DNA of 64,000 nucleotides, from positions 124,001-188,000 of the forward strand of contig NZ_JACSMD010000003.1 in NCBI RefSeq assembly GCF_018618475.1, in the 5' to 3' direction. The stretch is from Exiguobacterium sp. s122 (GTDB lineage Bacteria > Bacillota > Bacilli > Exiguobacteriales > Exiguobacteriaceae). The notes under the pieces are model-generated. The model searched no databases. It saw nothing but the letters and a program-made list of their open reading frames with translations, and was not told where the DNA came from. A program made the position numbers and the translations under genes. Positions 8,342 through 16,904 of this stretch are shown here, in pieces; within the stretch, counting starts at the first letter, position 1; each line of letters opens with the position of its first letter.

Positions 8342-10588
8342 ATGGCAACCGAAATCAAATCAGCGTGGTCAGGATTTGTTCCTGGTCAATGGACGACGGA
8401 AGTGAACGTCGGGGAGTTTATTCGATTGAACCGGCACGAGTATACAGGAGACGACCGTTTCTTGGCAGGCCCGACAGAGGCGACAAATCGTCTTTGGGCG
8501 CATGTGATGGAATTGACGAAACAAGAACGAGAACGTGGCGGGGTTTGGGATGTTGATCAACATACCCCATCGACCATCATCTCGCACGGACCAGGATACT
8601 TAGACAAAGCGTTAGAAAAAGTCGTCGGCGTTCAGACGGATGAGCCGTTCAAACGTTCAATCCACCCGAACGGCGGGATTCGGATGGTCGATGCGGCCCT
8701 CGAATCGTACGGGTTCGAGCCGGATCCACAGATTACCAAGATTTATTCGGACATTCGGAAAACGCACAACCAAGGCGTTTTCGATGCGTATACGCCTGAA
8801 ATGCGTGCAGCTCGGAAATCCGGGATCATCACCGGTCTTCCTGACGCGTATGGACGCGGACGCATCATCGGAGACTATCGCCGCGTCGCTCTCTATGGTG
8901 TCGACTTCTTGATGGCTGAACGGAAGAAAGATTTGGCAAACCGTGGTGGCTTCTTATCTGAAGCCGACATCCGCACACGCGAAGAGATGTCGGAACAACT
9001 CCGAGCGCTTCAAGAATTGAAACAACTCGGTACGGCGTACGGGTTTGACCTCGGCCGGCCGGCGGAAAATACACAAGAGGCGTACCAATGGGTGTACCTC
9101 GCCTATCTCGCTGCGGTCAAAGAACAAAACGGTGCAGCTATGTCACTCGGACGCGTTTCGACGTTCCTCGACGTCTATGCTGAGCGTGACATCGAAGCCG
9201 GTCGATTGACGGAGTCGGATGTCCAAGAAATCGTCGATCACTTCATTATGAAGCTTCGAATCGTCAAGTTTTTACGGACGCCAGACTATAATGAACTGTT
9301 CTCAGGTGACCCGACATGGGTGACCGAGTCAATCGGAGGCATGAGTGAAGACGGTCGCTCGAACGTGACGAAGAGCTCGTTCCGCTTCTTGCATTCCCTC
9401 TCAAACCTCGGCCCGGCTCCTGAGCCGAACTTGACGGTGCTCTGGTCGACGAAATTGCCAGAAGGGTTCAAACAATACTGTGCGAAGATGTCGATTGAGA
9501 CGTCGGCCATCCAATATGAAAACGATGATCTCATGCTTCCGACGTTCGGTGACGATTATGGCATCGCCTGCTGTGTGTCGCCGATGAAGATCGGGAAACA
9601 GATGCAATTTTTCGGCGCCCGCGCCAACATGGCGAAAGCACTCCTCTACAGCATGAACGGGGGACGCGATGAGAAGAGCGGCGACCAAATCGCACCGGCT
9701 TGGGAGATGAACACGGAAGACGTCCTCACGTACGAAAAAGTGTACGCCGACTTTGACCGGACGCTCGATTGGCTCGCTGAACTATACGTCAACACGCTCA
9801 ATGTCATTCACTTCATGCATGACAAATATGCGTACGAACGGATTGAAATGGCGCTCCACGACCCAGAAATTTTACGGACGATGGCATGTGGGATCGCCGG
9901 CCTCTCGGTCACAGCTGACAGTCTTTCCGCCATCAAGTATGCGACGGTGAAACCGGTCCGAAACGAACAAGGCATTGCTATCGACTTCGAGACAGAAGGC
10001 GACTTCCCGAAATTCGGCAACAACGACGACCGTGTCGATGCAATCGCCGTCGAACTCGTTGAATCGTTCATGCAAAAAGTACGCAAGCATAAAACATACC
10101 GTGACGCGCTCCATACGCAGTCGGTCTTGACAATCACATCGAACGTCGTCTACGGCAAGAAGACCGGGAACACACCGGACGGCCGCCGCGCCGGCGAACC
10201 GTTCGCACCGGGTGCGAACCCGATGCACGGCCGGGATACGAAAGGGGCTGCCGCGTCGCTCTCATCTGTCGCGAAACTTCCGTTCGAACACGCGCAAGAT
10301 GGTATCTCATACACGTTCTCGATTGTCCCGAAAGCGCTCGGTAAAGAAGAAGTGGCCCGTGAACTCAACTTAGCGGCACTCCTTGACGGTTATATGGGCG
10401 GGGCACATAAAGGCCATCACTTGAACGTCAACGTCTTCAACCGTGAGACGTTGCTCGATGCGATGGAGCATCCGGAAGAATATCCACAGCTCACGATCCG
10501 TGTCTCAGGCTACGCGGTCAACTTCATCAAGTTGACACGTGAGCAACAGATTGACGTCATCAACCGGACGTTCCACGGTTCATTGTAA
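8342..10588 (+). CDS. pflB: Formate C-acetyltransferase (pyruvate formate-lyase)
   Basis: 748-residue glycyl-radical enzyme that converts pyruvate and CoA to acetyl-CoA and formate under anaerobic conditions. The adjacent catalytic cysteines are residues 410-411 in GIACCVSPM, and the radical glycine is about residue 723 in RVSGYAVNF, 26 residues from the end. Length is typical. ATGAGGAG precedes the ATG. The activating enzyme follows 49 bases later in the same operon. The 361-base upstream region carries candidate FNR-, CcpA- and Rex-type sites. Confidence 0.98.
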   Translation: MATEIKSAWSGFVPGQWTTEVNVGEFIRLNRHEYTGDDRFLAGPTEATNRLWAHVMELTKQERERGGVWDVDQHTPSTIISHGPGYLDKALEKVVGVQTDEPFKRSIHPNGGIRMVDAALESYGFEPDPQITKIYSDIRKTHNQGVFDAYTPEMRAARKSGIITGLPDAYGRGRIIGDYRRVALYGVDFLMAERKKDLANRGGFLSEADIRTREEMSEQLRALQELKQLGTAYGFDLGRPAENTQEAYQWVYLAYLAAVKEQNGAAMSLGRVSTFLDVYAERDIEAGRLTESDVQEIVDHFIMKLRIVKFLRTPDYNELFSGDPTWVTESIGGMSEDGRSNVTKSSFRFLHSLSNLGPAPEPNLTVLWSTKLPEGFKQYCAKMSIETSAIQYENDDLMLPTFGDDYGIACCVSPMKIGKQMQFFGARANMAKALLYSMNGGRDEKSGDQIAPAWEMNTEDVLTYEKVYADFDRTLDWLAELYVNTLNVIHFMHDKYAYERIEMALHDPEILRTMACGIAGLSVTADSLSAIKYATVKPVRNEQGIAIDFETEGDFPKFGNNDDRVDAIAVELVESFMQKVRKHKTYRDALHTQSVLTITSNVVYGKKTGNTPDGRRAGEPFAPGANPMHGRDTKGAAASLSSVAKLPFEHAQDGISYTFSIVPKALGKEEVARELNLAALLDGYMGGAHKGHHLNVNVFNRETLLDAMEHPEEYPQLTIRVSGYAVNFIKLTREQQIDVINRTFHGSL

Positions 10589-10637
10589 ACAAAGGCTTTA
10601 GCGGCTCATGCCGCTCACTCGTTAGGAGGTCATTTCG

Positions 10638-11354
10638 ATGACAATGGGATATGTACACTCGGTCGAATCGTTTGGAACCGTTGACGGCCCGGGGATTCGT
10701 TTTATCGTCTTTTTACAAGGTTGTGCGCTGCGTTGTCTCTATTGCCATAACGCTGACACGTGGGATTTCAAAAAGAATAACCATCGTTCGGCCGAGGACG
10801 TTATTCAAGAAGCGCTCAGCTATCGTCCGTTCATGGAAGCGTCAAAAGGCGGCATCACGATTTCTGGGGGCGACCCGCTCGCACAGCCGGAGTTTTTAGA
10901 GGCGCTGTTGCGTGAAGCGAAGAAACACGGGCTTCATACGACACTCGACACGTCGGGTGCACTCCGTCCCCCTAACTTGGACGCGATTTTGGACCATACC
11001 GATCTCGTCTTGCTTGATATTAAACATATCGACGATGAGATGTGTAAGAAACTGACCGGACGGAGCAACGTCAACACGCTCGCGCTCGCGGAACACTTAT
11101 CCGAGCGCGGAACGAACATGTGGATTCGCCACGTCCTCGTCCCGGAATGGACACTCGATGAAGGCGCACTCCGCCGTACCGCGGCGTTCATTCGAAAACT
11201 CGACCACGTCGAGAAGGTCGAAATCTTACCGTACCATGAGATGGGCGTCTATAAATGGGAGGCGCTCGGCCTTGACTACCCGCTTAAAGGGATTAAACCG
11301 CCTACGTCGGAAGAAGTTGAATGGGCGGAAGGGATTTTGCAAGGAACGATTTAA
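10638..11354 (+). CDS. pflA: Pyruvate formate-lyase activating enzyme
   Basis: 238-residue radical SAM protein; the [4Fe-4S] cluster motif CALRCLYC (Cys29, Cys33, Cys36) is followed by HNADTW, and GGITISGGDPL is the SAM-binding GGE-like loop. It abstracts hydrogen from the PflB glycine to create the radical. TAGGAGG lies upstream of the ATG; a second ATG two codons later is the less likely start. Terminator after the stop. Confidence 0.97.
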   Translation: MTMGYVHSVESFGTVDGPGIRFIVFLQGCALRCLYCHNADTWDFKKNNHRSAEDVIQEALSYRPFMEASKGGITISGGDPLAQPEFLEALLREAKKHGLHTTLDTSGALRPPNLDAILDHTDLVLLDIKHIDDEMCKKLTGRSNVNTLALAEHLSERGTNMWIRHVLVPEWTLDEGALRRTAAFIRKLDHVEKVEILPYHEMGVYKWEALGLDYPLKGIKPPTSEEVEWAEGILQGTI

Positions 11355-11392
11355 AAAAACTGCGCAGACCGTCATGGTCTGCGCAGTTTTTG
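11355..11392. terminator. Bidirectional terminator between pflA and malic enzyme
   Basis: AAAACTGCGCAGACC / GGTCTGCGCAGTTTT with a six-base loop and A/T flanks, between convergent genes. Confidence 0.92.
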
Positions 11393-11394
11393 GA

Positions 11395-12621
11395 TTACAG
11401 ATGCTTTTGACTCACGTGCAGCCGGATGGCTTCCTCATCGAGCGGGCGTTTAGCAACGCCTGTTTCGACAGCGGCTTTCGCAACAGCGACGGCGACGGCC
11501 GGTGCGACGCGTTCATCGAACGGGCTCGGGATGACGACCCCGTTCGCCAAATCTTCTTCTGTCAACAGGTCGGCAATCGCGTGGACGGCGGCTTCCTTCA
11601 TTTCCTCATTGATTTCGGTCGCGCGAACATCAAGCGCGCCACGGAAAATACCTGGGAAGGCGAGAACGTTGTTCACTTGGTTGGCGAAGTCCGAGCGACC
11701 GGTCGCGACGATGCGGGCGCCGGCGTTTGTCGCGAGGTCCGGCATAATCTCCGGGACCGGGTTGGCGAGGGCGAAAATGATTGGGTCGACGGCCATTGAA
11801 TGGACCATCTCTTCCGTGACCGCCCCGGCTGCCGAGACGCCGATAAAGACGTCGGCCCCTTCGAGCACGTCCGAAAGCGACCCTTCGTGCTGTTTCTTGT
11901 TCGTCGCTTTGGCGATTTGGTCTTTGAACGGGTTCATCCCTTCGACACGTCCTTCATAAATCGCGCCTTTCGTGTCACAGATGACGAGGTCCTCGACGCC
12001 GAATCGCTTCAACAGTTTGGCGATGGCGATACCGGCTGCACCGGCACCGTTCATGACGACGCGGAGTTCAGGCATCGTCTTGTCGACAAGGCGTAGCGCG
12101 TTGACGAGACCAGCCAAAACGACGATGGCCGTGCCGTGTTGATCGTCATGGAAGACGGGAATCGGAAGCGATTGCTTTAAGCGAGACTCGATCTCAAAAC
12201 ATTCCGGTGCTTTAATGTCTTCTAGGTTGACCGCGCCGAACGTCGGAGCAAGCAGTTCGACCGTTCGAACGATCTCGTCGACGTCATGCGTGTCGAGGCA
12301 GATTGGGAACGCATCGACGCCGGCGAAGCTTTTAAACAATACGGCTTTCCCTTCCATGACCGGGAGGGCGGCCTCAGGTCCGATATTTCCAAGACCGAGG
12401 ACGGCGCTGCCATCTGAGACGACGGCGACGGTATTGGCTCGGAGTGTATAGTCATAGGACAGCTCTTTATCGTCAGCGATACGTCGGCACGGCTCGGCCA
12501 CACCGGGCGAGTAGGCGAGGCTGAGCGCCTCCTTCGTGTCGACCTCGACTTTCGGAGTCGTTTCTAATTTTCCGTGATGGAAAGCATGCATCTCGAGTGC
12601 GCGTTCGTTCAATGTTTTCAT
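11395..12621 (-). CDS. ytsJ: Malic enzyme (oxaloacetate-decarboxylating), YtsJ-like
   Basis: 408 residues; converts malate to pyruvate and CO2 with NAD(P). Family segments: SLAYSPGVAEPC, VSDGSAVLGLGNIGPEAALP, EDIKAPECFEIE, PVFHDDQHGTAIV and the dinucleotide-binding NGAGAAGIAI. The length (no phosphotransacetylase domain) and sequence are closest to B. subtilis YtsJ. I start at the ATG at 12621, where GGGAGAGAG precedes; the frame extends further upstream but lacks family similarity. NAD or NADP preference cannot be decided here. Confidence 0.92.
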   Translation of the reverse strand: MKTLNERALEMHAFHHGKLETTPKVEVDTKEALSLAYSPGVAEPCRRIADDKELSYDYTLRANTVAVVSDGSAVLGLGNIGPEAALPVMEGKAVLFKSFAGVDAFPICLDTHDVDEIVRTVELLAPTFGAVNLEDIKAPECFEIESRLKQSLPIPVFHDDQHGTAIVVLAGLVNALRLVDKTMPELRVVMNGAGAAGIAIAKLLKRFGVEDLVICDTKGAIYEGRVEGMNPFKDQIAKATNKKQHEGSLSDVLEGADVFIGVSAAGAVTEEMVHSMAVDPIIFALANPVPEIMPDLATNAGARIVATGRSDFANQVNNVLAFPGIFRGALDVRATEINEEMKEAAVHAIADLLTEEDLANGVVIPSPFDERVAPAVAVAVAKAAVETGVAKRPLDEEAIRLHVSQKHL

Positions 12622-12702
12622 ATCTCTCTCCCTATGGCTAAAACGATTTTGTCTATGGCAATTCGTGTCCATTGTAACGGAGAAACCGCTTTCTTTCGAG
12701 GG

Positions 12703-12749
12703 ATTTGTGCACATTTGATGGAACAATTTCTGAACGGATGTTCACAAAT
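12703..12749. promoter_or_regulatory. Long imperfect dyad upstream of malic enzyme
   Basis: Arms ATTTGTGCACAT (12703-12714) and ATGTTCACAAAT (12738-12749) are inverted repeats with one mismatch across a 23-base gap, about 80-130 bases before the malic enzyme start. Possible operator; no regulator can be named. Confidence 0.35.
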
Positions 12750-12790
12750 GTCGGACTCATGATAGGACATGGTGCTAATTGCATCCATCA

Positions 12791-12823
12791 AAAGAGGGAG
12801 ACACGGTCATTTCCGTGACTCCC
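12791..12823 (-). terminator. Terminator of the RsgA-like gene
   Basis: On the minus strand GGGAGTCACGG / CCGTGTCTCCC with one T-T mismatch and a six-base loop, followed by TCTTTTG just after the stop codon. Confidence 0.8.
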
Positions 12824-12829
12824 GATTCG

Positions 12830-13804
12830 TTATGCTTTCGTCTTCCGTTTTTTCTTTTCAGCGATACGAGCTGCCTCGGCTTGTCGTTTCTCGGCGTAGC
12901 GAAGTTCGCGTTCGAGTTTGACGAAACTTTGGTAACGTTTCGCATCGAGTGTTCCCGATTCAATCGCTTGCCGAACCGCACAGCCTGGTTCTGCTTGATG
13001 CGAGCAGTCGCGGAACCGGCAGGCATCCGCAAGCGTTTCGATATCGCGGAACGTATCGTCGAGATGATCAGCCCCGTCCCAGAGACCGAACTCACGCATA
13101 CCCGGTGTATCGATGACGAACAAATCCTCGATTTGGAACAGCGCGCGATGTGTCGTCGTATGCTTGCCCCGTTCATCCCGTTCCCGGACAGCTTGGGTCG
13201 TTGCAATCGTCTCACCGGCGAGTGCGTTCGTGAGCGTCGATTTGCCGACACCGGATGAACCGACGAGCGCAATCGTGCTCCCACTCGGTAAAGCCATACA
13301 TAGCGACTCGACACCATCCCCGGTGAGTGAACTGACAGGAAAGACGTCGACTCCGGGGACCGTCAAGTGGATGTCGCCGACAAGTGTCTCTACATCATCG
13401 GCTTGATCGCTTTTTGTCAAGACGATGAGCGGTGTCGCGCCGGTCTCCCAAGCGGCGAGCGAGTAACGCTCGAGGCGGCGCAGGTTGAAGTCGTGGCCGC
13501 ACGCCATCGTGATTAAAATGAAATCGACGTTCGCGCAGATCAGCTGTTCGCGCGTCTCGTTGCCGGCCGCTGCCCGTGAAAGGACAGTGCGTCGTTCAAG
13601 GAGACGTCGAATCAAGCCTTGACCATGCTCGCGAACGGTGAATTCGACATAGTCACCGATGACGGGATAATCGCGCTCGCTCTCGGCCTCATGCCGAAAT
13701 TTTCCGGATACGCTACACGTGTAGGTTTCGTTCTCCGTCGTGACTGTGTACATATGTTGGAACTGTGCCGTGACACGTCCCGTTGTGCTTATTGTTTGAT
13801 TCAA
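12830..13804 (-). CDS. rsgA: RsgA-like small ribosomal subunit GTPase
   Basis: 324-residue circularly permuted GTPase: N-terminal OB fold, then G4 (TKSD), P-loop VGSSGVGKST, G3 DTPGMREFG, and a C-terminal zinc module CRFRDCSHQAEPGC. RsgA helps mature and release factors from the 30S subunit. I start it at the TTG at 13804: GGGAGGA lies six bases upstream, whereas the longer frame overlaps a leader ORF and has its ribosome site abutting the ATG. It stands alone, unlike the housekeeping yloQ-type copy usually next to prkC, so it may be a paralogue. Its leader looks like a translational attenuator. Confidence 0.88.
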   Translation of the reverse strand: MNQTISTTGRVTAQFQHMYTVTTENETYTCSVSGKFRHEAESERDYPVIGDYVEFTVREHGQGLIRRLLERRTVLSRAAAGNETREQLICANVDFILITMACGHDFNLRRLERYSLAAWETGATPLIVLTKSDQADDVETLVGDIHLTVPGVDVFPVSSLTGDGVESLCMALPSGSTIALVGSSGVGKSTLTNALAGETIATTQAVRERDERGKHTTTHRALFQIEDLFVIDTPGMREFGLWDGADHLDDTFRDIETLADACRFRDCSHQAEPGCAVRQAIESGTLDAKRYQSFVKLERELRYAEKRQAEAARIAEKKKRKTKA

Positions 13805-13810
13805 ATAGAA

Positions 13811-13844
13811 TCCTCCCTTTAGTAGTGGAGGACAGTCGCCCTCC
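13811..13844 (-). promoter_or_regulatory. Mutually exclusive leader hairpins over the rsgA ribosome binding site
   Basis: On the minus strand GGAGG (13844-13840), CCTCC (13831-13827) and the ribosome site GGGAGGA (13817-13811) occur in order. CCTCC can pair with the first element (seven pairs, four-base loop) or with the Shine-Dalgarno (six pairs, about ten-base loop). Only one pairing can exist at a time, and both elements lie in or next to the leader ORF. Confidence 0.6.
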
Positions 13845-13887
13845 GATTGGCTGACAAGGTCGGTACTGCATGGATTAGGGTGCTCAT
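13819..13887 (-). CDS. Leader peptide ORF of the RsgA-like gene
   Basis: 22 codons, beginning MSTLIHAVPT and ending RRATVLHY, with AAAGGATG upstream of its ATG. It is in a different frame from rsgA and stops two bases before the rsgA Shine-Dalgarno. Ribosomes on it would cover or uncover the CCTCC element. I do not recognise the peptide. Reading it as a regulatory leader is inference from position and structure. Confidence 0.5.
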   Translation of the reverse strand: MSTLIHAVPTLSANRRATVLHY

Positions 13888-13919
13888 AAAACATCATCCT
13901 TTCGTTGTTCGATAGCAGT

Positions 13920-13947
13920 AGTATACCACATCGATTGAGAACGCTAA
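13920..13947 (-). promoter_or_regulatory. Promoter of the leader-rsgA transcript
   Basis: Minus strand TTAGCG (13947-13942), 16-base spacer, TATACT (13925-13920). The predicted start near 13913 gives a leader of about 110 bases. Confidence 0.55.
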
Positions 13948-13950
13948 CAT

Positions 13951-13968
13951 CTCAGTCTTCAGACCGAG
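13951..13968. promoter_or_regulatory. Candidate LiaR operator
   Basis: Inverted repeat CTCAGTCT-TC-AGACCGAG with one mismatched pair, about 22 bases upstream of a weak -35 for liaI. A dyad at this place fits activation by the LiaR regulator encoded in the operon; it also lies just upstream of the divergent rsgA promoter. Confidence 0.45.
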
Positions 13969-14012
13969 GGAAAACAGGCCTTCCGCTCGTCGCACCAAGA
14001 AAAATAACGTAT

Positions 14013-14018
14013 TATGAT
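14013..14018 (+). promoter_or_regulatory. -10 element of the lia operon
   Basis: TATGAT with no good -35 hexamer at 16-18 bases upstream, as expected of an activator-dependent promoter; it lies 30 bases before the liaI ATG. Confidence 0.4.
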
Positions 14019-14048
14019 AAGAGTGTACTTAACGAGGAGGGATGACAG

Positions 14049-14435
14049 ATGAATCGCCAGGTGAAGCAAGCGCTGTTCATCGTGGCCGCAATCTCTTTAG
14101 TTCTCGTTCTAATCGGCTTTTTACCAAATATGATTTTATTTGGTTTGGGGGCGCTCTTAGCACTGTGGGCTGGAGTCAGATTCATGGCTGTGACACATGT
14201 CGGCGCGAAAATCGGTTACGGCATACTCGCCGTAGTCGGGATACTCACTGTATTGTCGAACATTTGGGCATTGATCGGAATTTTGGTGGCATGGATCCTG
14301 TTTAAAGGGTATATGATGTATGCCAACCAAAAGCGGGATGTCGAGATTTTTAATGCGGACGGGTCACGTGCGAGTGGAAGAAGTAGCTTTCAATCGTTTG
14401 ACCAAGTTTGGCAGAAGTTTGTAAACCGTCGCTAA
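14049..14435 (+). CDS. liaI: LiaI-like membrane anchor
   Basis: 128 residues with two or three close hydrophobic helices (roughly 8-45 and 55-90) and a hydrophilic C-terminus. In B. subtilis LiaI is a small membrane protein that anchors the LiaH phage-shock protein at the envelope under antibiotic stress. Identification rests on size, topology and place directly before a PspA-family gene and a LiaFSR module. AACGAGGAGGGATG provides the ribosome site. Confidence 0.75.
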   Translation: MNRQVKQALFIVAAISLVLVLIGFLPNMILFGLGALLALWAGVRFMAVTHVGAKIGYGILAVVGILTVLSNIWALIGILVAWILFKGYMMYANQKRDVEIFNADGSRASGRSSFQSFDQVWQKFVNRR

Positions 14436-14457
14436 GATTCACAAGGAGGATACGATG

Positions 14458-15102
14458 ATGAAGACACCATTTGACCAGTTTCGTGATTTAGCTAATGAGT
14501 TGACGAAAGAGATATCGAAAGAAATGAAGAAGTATCAAGACAAAGAAGCCCCGCGTACGAGTGGCGAAGCCGAGTTGAACCGTCATATCCGCGGTGCTGA
14601 AAAAGAAGCGTTGTCGGTGGAGCGTCTCGTCGAGCGTCAAAAAACGTTGCTTGACGAATTGGCGACAAAACGAGATGACGCCAAACAGATGGCCGATAAG
14701 CGCTATGAGCAGACGGAATTGGCGAAAAAAGCAGGCGAAGAGAAGTTGGCAGAACGGGCCGCTCTCGAGTCGAAGCATTACGGGGAACAATACCGTTATT
14801 TCGAAGGCTTGATCGATGAAGGAACGCGGGAACTCGACGCCCTCGAGCGACGCGCCCTTGAAATGCGCTTGAAGCTCGATGAAATGCAAAACAAACGGTA
14901 CGAGTTTGCGATGCGTCAAAACATGGACTTGTTGAAAGGTGCGCTCGACCAAATCTTTGGAGCAGATCCATCGAAATCGCATCCGTTCACAGAAGAGGAA
15001 GAAAAGAAAGAGTCAACTTCAGAAGAATCAATCGATTCGGCAGATGAGGATGACTTCGAAGCAAAACTGAAAGAACTTGAGCGTCGTTTCAAACAAGACT
15101 GA
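14458..15102 (+). CDS. liaH: LiaH-like PspA/IM30 family protein
   Basis: About 214 residues, almost entirely charged alpha-helical coiled coil, with a disordered acidic tail (EEEEKKESTSEESIDS near the end) before a final helix. PspA/LiaH proteins form large ring-like oligomers on damaged membranes. Two adjacent ATGs (14455 and 14458) are possible; the second lies seven bases from AAGGAGGA. It follows liaI by 22 bases, and a terminator-like hairpin separates it from liaF. Confidence 0.82.
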   Translation: MKTPFDQFRDLANELTKEISKEMKKYQDKEAPRTSGEAELNRHIRGAEKEALSVERLVERQKTLLDELATKRDDAKQMADKRYEQTELAKKAGEEKLAERAALESKHYGEQYRYFEGLIDEGTRELDALERRALEMRLKLDEMQNKRYEFAMRQNMDLLKGALDQIFGADPSKSHPFTEEEEKKESTSEESIDSADEDDFEAKLKELERRFKQD

Positions 15103-15113
15103 CGCAACGGTTC

Positions 15114-15147
15114 AGCGATGGTCCGAGATAGGTTCGGACCATCGCTT
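15114..15147 (+). terminator. Partial terminator between liaH and liaF
   Basis: Stem AGCGATGGTCCGA / TCGGACCATCGCT with a short loop, then TTCTTTG. The tail is poor, so it probably lets some transcription through, giving more liaIH than liaFSR message, as described for B. subtilis. Confidence 0.75.
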
Positions 15148-15186
15148 CTTTGCTTCATCTTACATATTAGGAGAGGAGGAAGCCGG

Positions 15187-15879
15187 ATGGAACGTTGGAA
15201 CACACGCCAAATCATCGGATTTATGATTATCTTATTCGCCATCGGTCTATTCATCGATATCGTCACTGGCGGCAATAGCATTCTGTTCAGCATGATTTTA
15301 CCGCTACTTTTGCTTTACATCGGACGTCGCTTTAGCCGAAAAGGCAATCAGCCGGTCAGCTATGTCTTTTACGGCATCGGAGGCATCATGCTCGTCGGAC
15401 TCATCTTCTCATCGGCAGCGTTTGGGTTCGTTTTATCAGGACTTTTGCTCATGTTCGGGTATCGCCTTTATAAAAATCGTCCACTCGAATCGAATCGATT
15501 CCGCACCCATCTCCGGCAAGAGCAGGCGTTTTCGTTTGGCACGAAAGAGTCAGGACATTACGTGTTGAAAGACACGAACGAGTTCTTCTTACTTCGTGAT
15601 GTCGAAATGGACTTGTCTCGCGCCATCATTCCGGAAGGGGAGACGTTTTTACTGTTAAATGGACTCGCCGGTGACGTCCGCATCCTGATTCCGGCTGGGT
15701 ATGATTATTCGATTGATGCCTCGATTGGATTTGGGAAGATTCAAGTCGACGAATCGAACTATTCACCGGTCTTCAATCGTCGATTCTATACAGCGTCGGA
15801 CGACTATCCGACGGCGACACGCAAAGTCCGGATTCATATCGTGCTCATGAGCGGAAGTGTCGAGGTGATGACGGTATGA
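15187..15879 (+). CDS. liaF: LiaF-like inhibitor of the Lia two-component system
   Basis: 230 residues: four hydrophobic helices in the first 95 residues, then a soluble beta-rich C-terminal domain (for example GLAGDVRILIPAG and SIGFGKIQV) typical of LiaF/YvqF (DUF2154). LiaF keeps LiaS inactive without envelope stress. I start at the ATG at 15187, preceded by GAGAGGAGG. The stop overlaps the liaS start by four bases. Confidence 0.85.
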   Translation: MERWNTRQIIGFMIILFAIGLFIDIVTGGNSILFSMILPLLLLYIGRRFSRKGNQPVSYVFYGIGGIMLVGLIFSSAAFGFVLSGLLLMFGYRLYKNRPLESNRFRTHLRQEQAFSFGTKESGHYVLKDTNEFFLLRDVEMDLSRAIIPEGETFLLLNGLAGDVRILIPAGYDYSIDASIGFGKIQVDESNYSPVFNRRFYTASDDYPTATRKVRIHIVLMSGSVEVMTV

Positions 15880-16904
15880 AAAAAGATTCCTATCCAAGGA
15901 CGGTCGTCTGGCATCAACTATTCAGCAGCTTGTTGACGGCACTGTTCGTCACATCAGCCTTTTTAATAGGTGACTCGACTTCACTCCGAGATTTGTTTAC
16001 ACGTGAAGAAGGGTTGCCTTTCGGTGTGTCCATCCTCGTCATCGCCGTTTTGATTGGCAGTGTGTTCGGGGTCGGGTCCTACTTTTACTTACGTCGCGAT
16101 TTTCGAGAAGTCGCGAACGCCCTATGGAAATTAGAGAACCAAAAAGAAATCACGTTTCGTCCGTTGTCGCCTTATCGCGACACGTTAGAGCGAATCGTCC
16201 GGATCAGTAAACAACGGACCGAGATGGTCGAGGTCGCCAAACGCGTCGGGGACCGTCCCGTCAGCGTCGAGGAGGCGCGAAGTGAGGCGGTCGTTGAAGA
16301 GCGTCGCCGTGTGGCCCGCGAGTTGCACGACTCTGTCAGTCAACAACTGTACGCCATCTCGATGATGACGACGGCGGCCAAACAGACGATCAATGCCAAA
16401 CCGGACGTCGCCGCGAAACAAATCGCACAAGTCGAGGTCATGGCTCAAACCGCCCAAGCAGAGATGCGCTCGCTTCTTTTGCAACTGCGTCCTGTCGAGC
16501 TCGAAGGGATGACGCTGAAGACCGGGATTGAACGATTGTTAGAAGAGCTGTCCCGTAAACAATCGACTGAGCTTGTGTGGCGGCTTGAAGAAGTGCATTT
16601 ATCCCGTCACACCGAGAACGAACTGTTTCGAATCGTCCAAGAAGCGATCAGCAACACCCTCCGTCATGCCAAAGCGAAGCGACTCGAGATTGAGATGCGG
16701 ACCGTCCAACAGACGGTCATCTTGAAAATCAATGATGACGGCATCGGGTTTAATGTCGATGATACACAAGTCGCTTCATATGGCTTACAATCGATAAGAG
16801 AGAGAACGGCTGAGGTCGGTGGGACGTTACGTCTCGTGAGTGTCCCCGGTGCCGGTACTCAAATTGAAGTGCGCGTGAAACAACAAGTGGAGGGATTGGA
16901 ATGA
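15876..16904 (+). CDS. liaS: LiaS-like sensor histidine kinase
   Basis: 342-residue NarL-type kinase: two transmembrane helices (about 13-32 and 50-72) with a very short outside loop, HisKA_3 domain with phospho-acceptor His151 in VARELHDSVSQ, and HATPase motifs (ISNTLRHAKAK, DDGIGF). The tiny extracellular loop marks it as an intramembrane-sensing kinase. Overlaps liaF and liaR by four bases each. Confidence 0.9.
   Translation: MKKDSYPRTVVWHQLFSSLLTALFVTSAFLIGDSTSLRDLFTREEGLPFGVSILVIAVLIGSVFGVGSYFYLRRDFREVANALWKLENQKEITFRPLSPYRDTLERIVRISKQRTEMVEVAKRVGDRPVSVEEARSEAVVEERRRVARELHDSVSQQLYAISMMTTAAKQTINAKPDVAAKQIAQVEVMAQTAQAEMRSLLLQLRPVELEGMTLKTGIERLLEELSRKQSTELVWRLEEVHLSRHTENELFRIVQEAISNTLRHAKAKRLEIEMRTVQQTVILKINDDGIGFNVDDTQVASYGLQSIRERTAEVGGTLRLVSVPGAGTQIEVRVKQQVEGLE

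Noticed and set aside
11158-11799. 213-residue + frame over pflA end and malic enzyme
   Set aside because: It crosses a strong bidirectional terminator and two certain genes in other frames.
12622-12726. N-terminal extension of malic enzyme
   Set aside because: The extra residues have no family similarity, cover the dyad and likely promoter, and the good ribosome site is at the ATG at 12621.
12775-13317. 180-residue minus-strand frame overlapping rsgA
   Set aside because: Basic, low-complexity shadow product in another frame of a certain gene.
13805-13897. Extended start of the RsgA-like protein
   Set aside because: The ribosome site abuts its ATG; the extension overlaps the leader ORF, and the TTG at 13804 has a well-placed GGGAGGA.
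13804-13913. Known metabolite riboswitch upstream of rsgA
   Set aside because: I compared it by eye with the fluoride, manganese, SAM and PreQ1 patterns; the core motifs are absent. A covariance-model scan of this leader would settle it.
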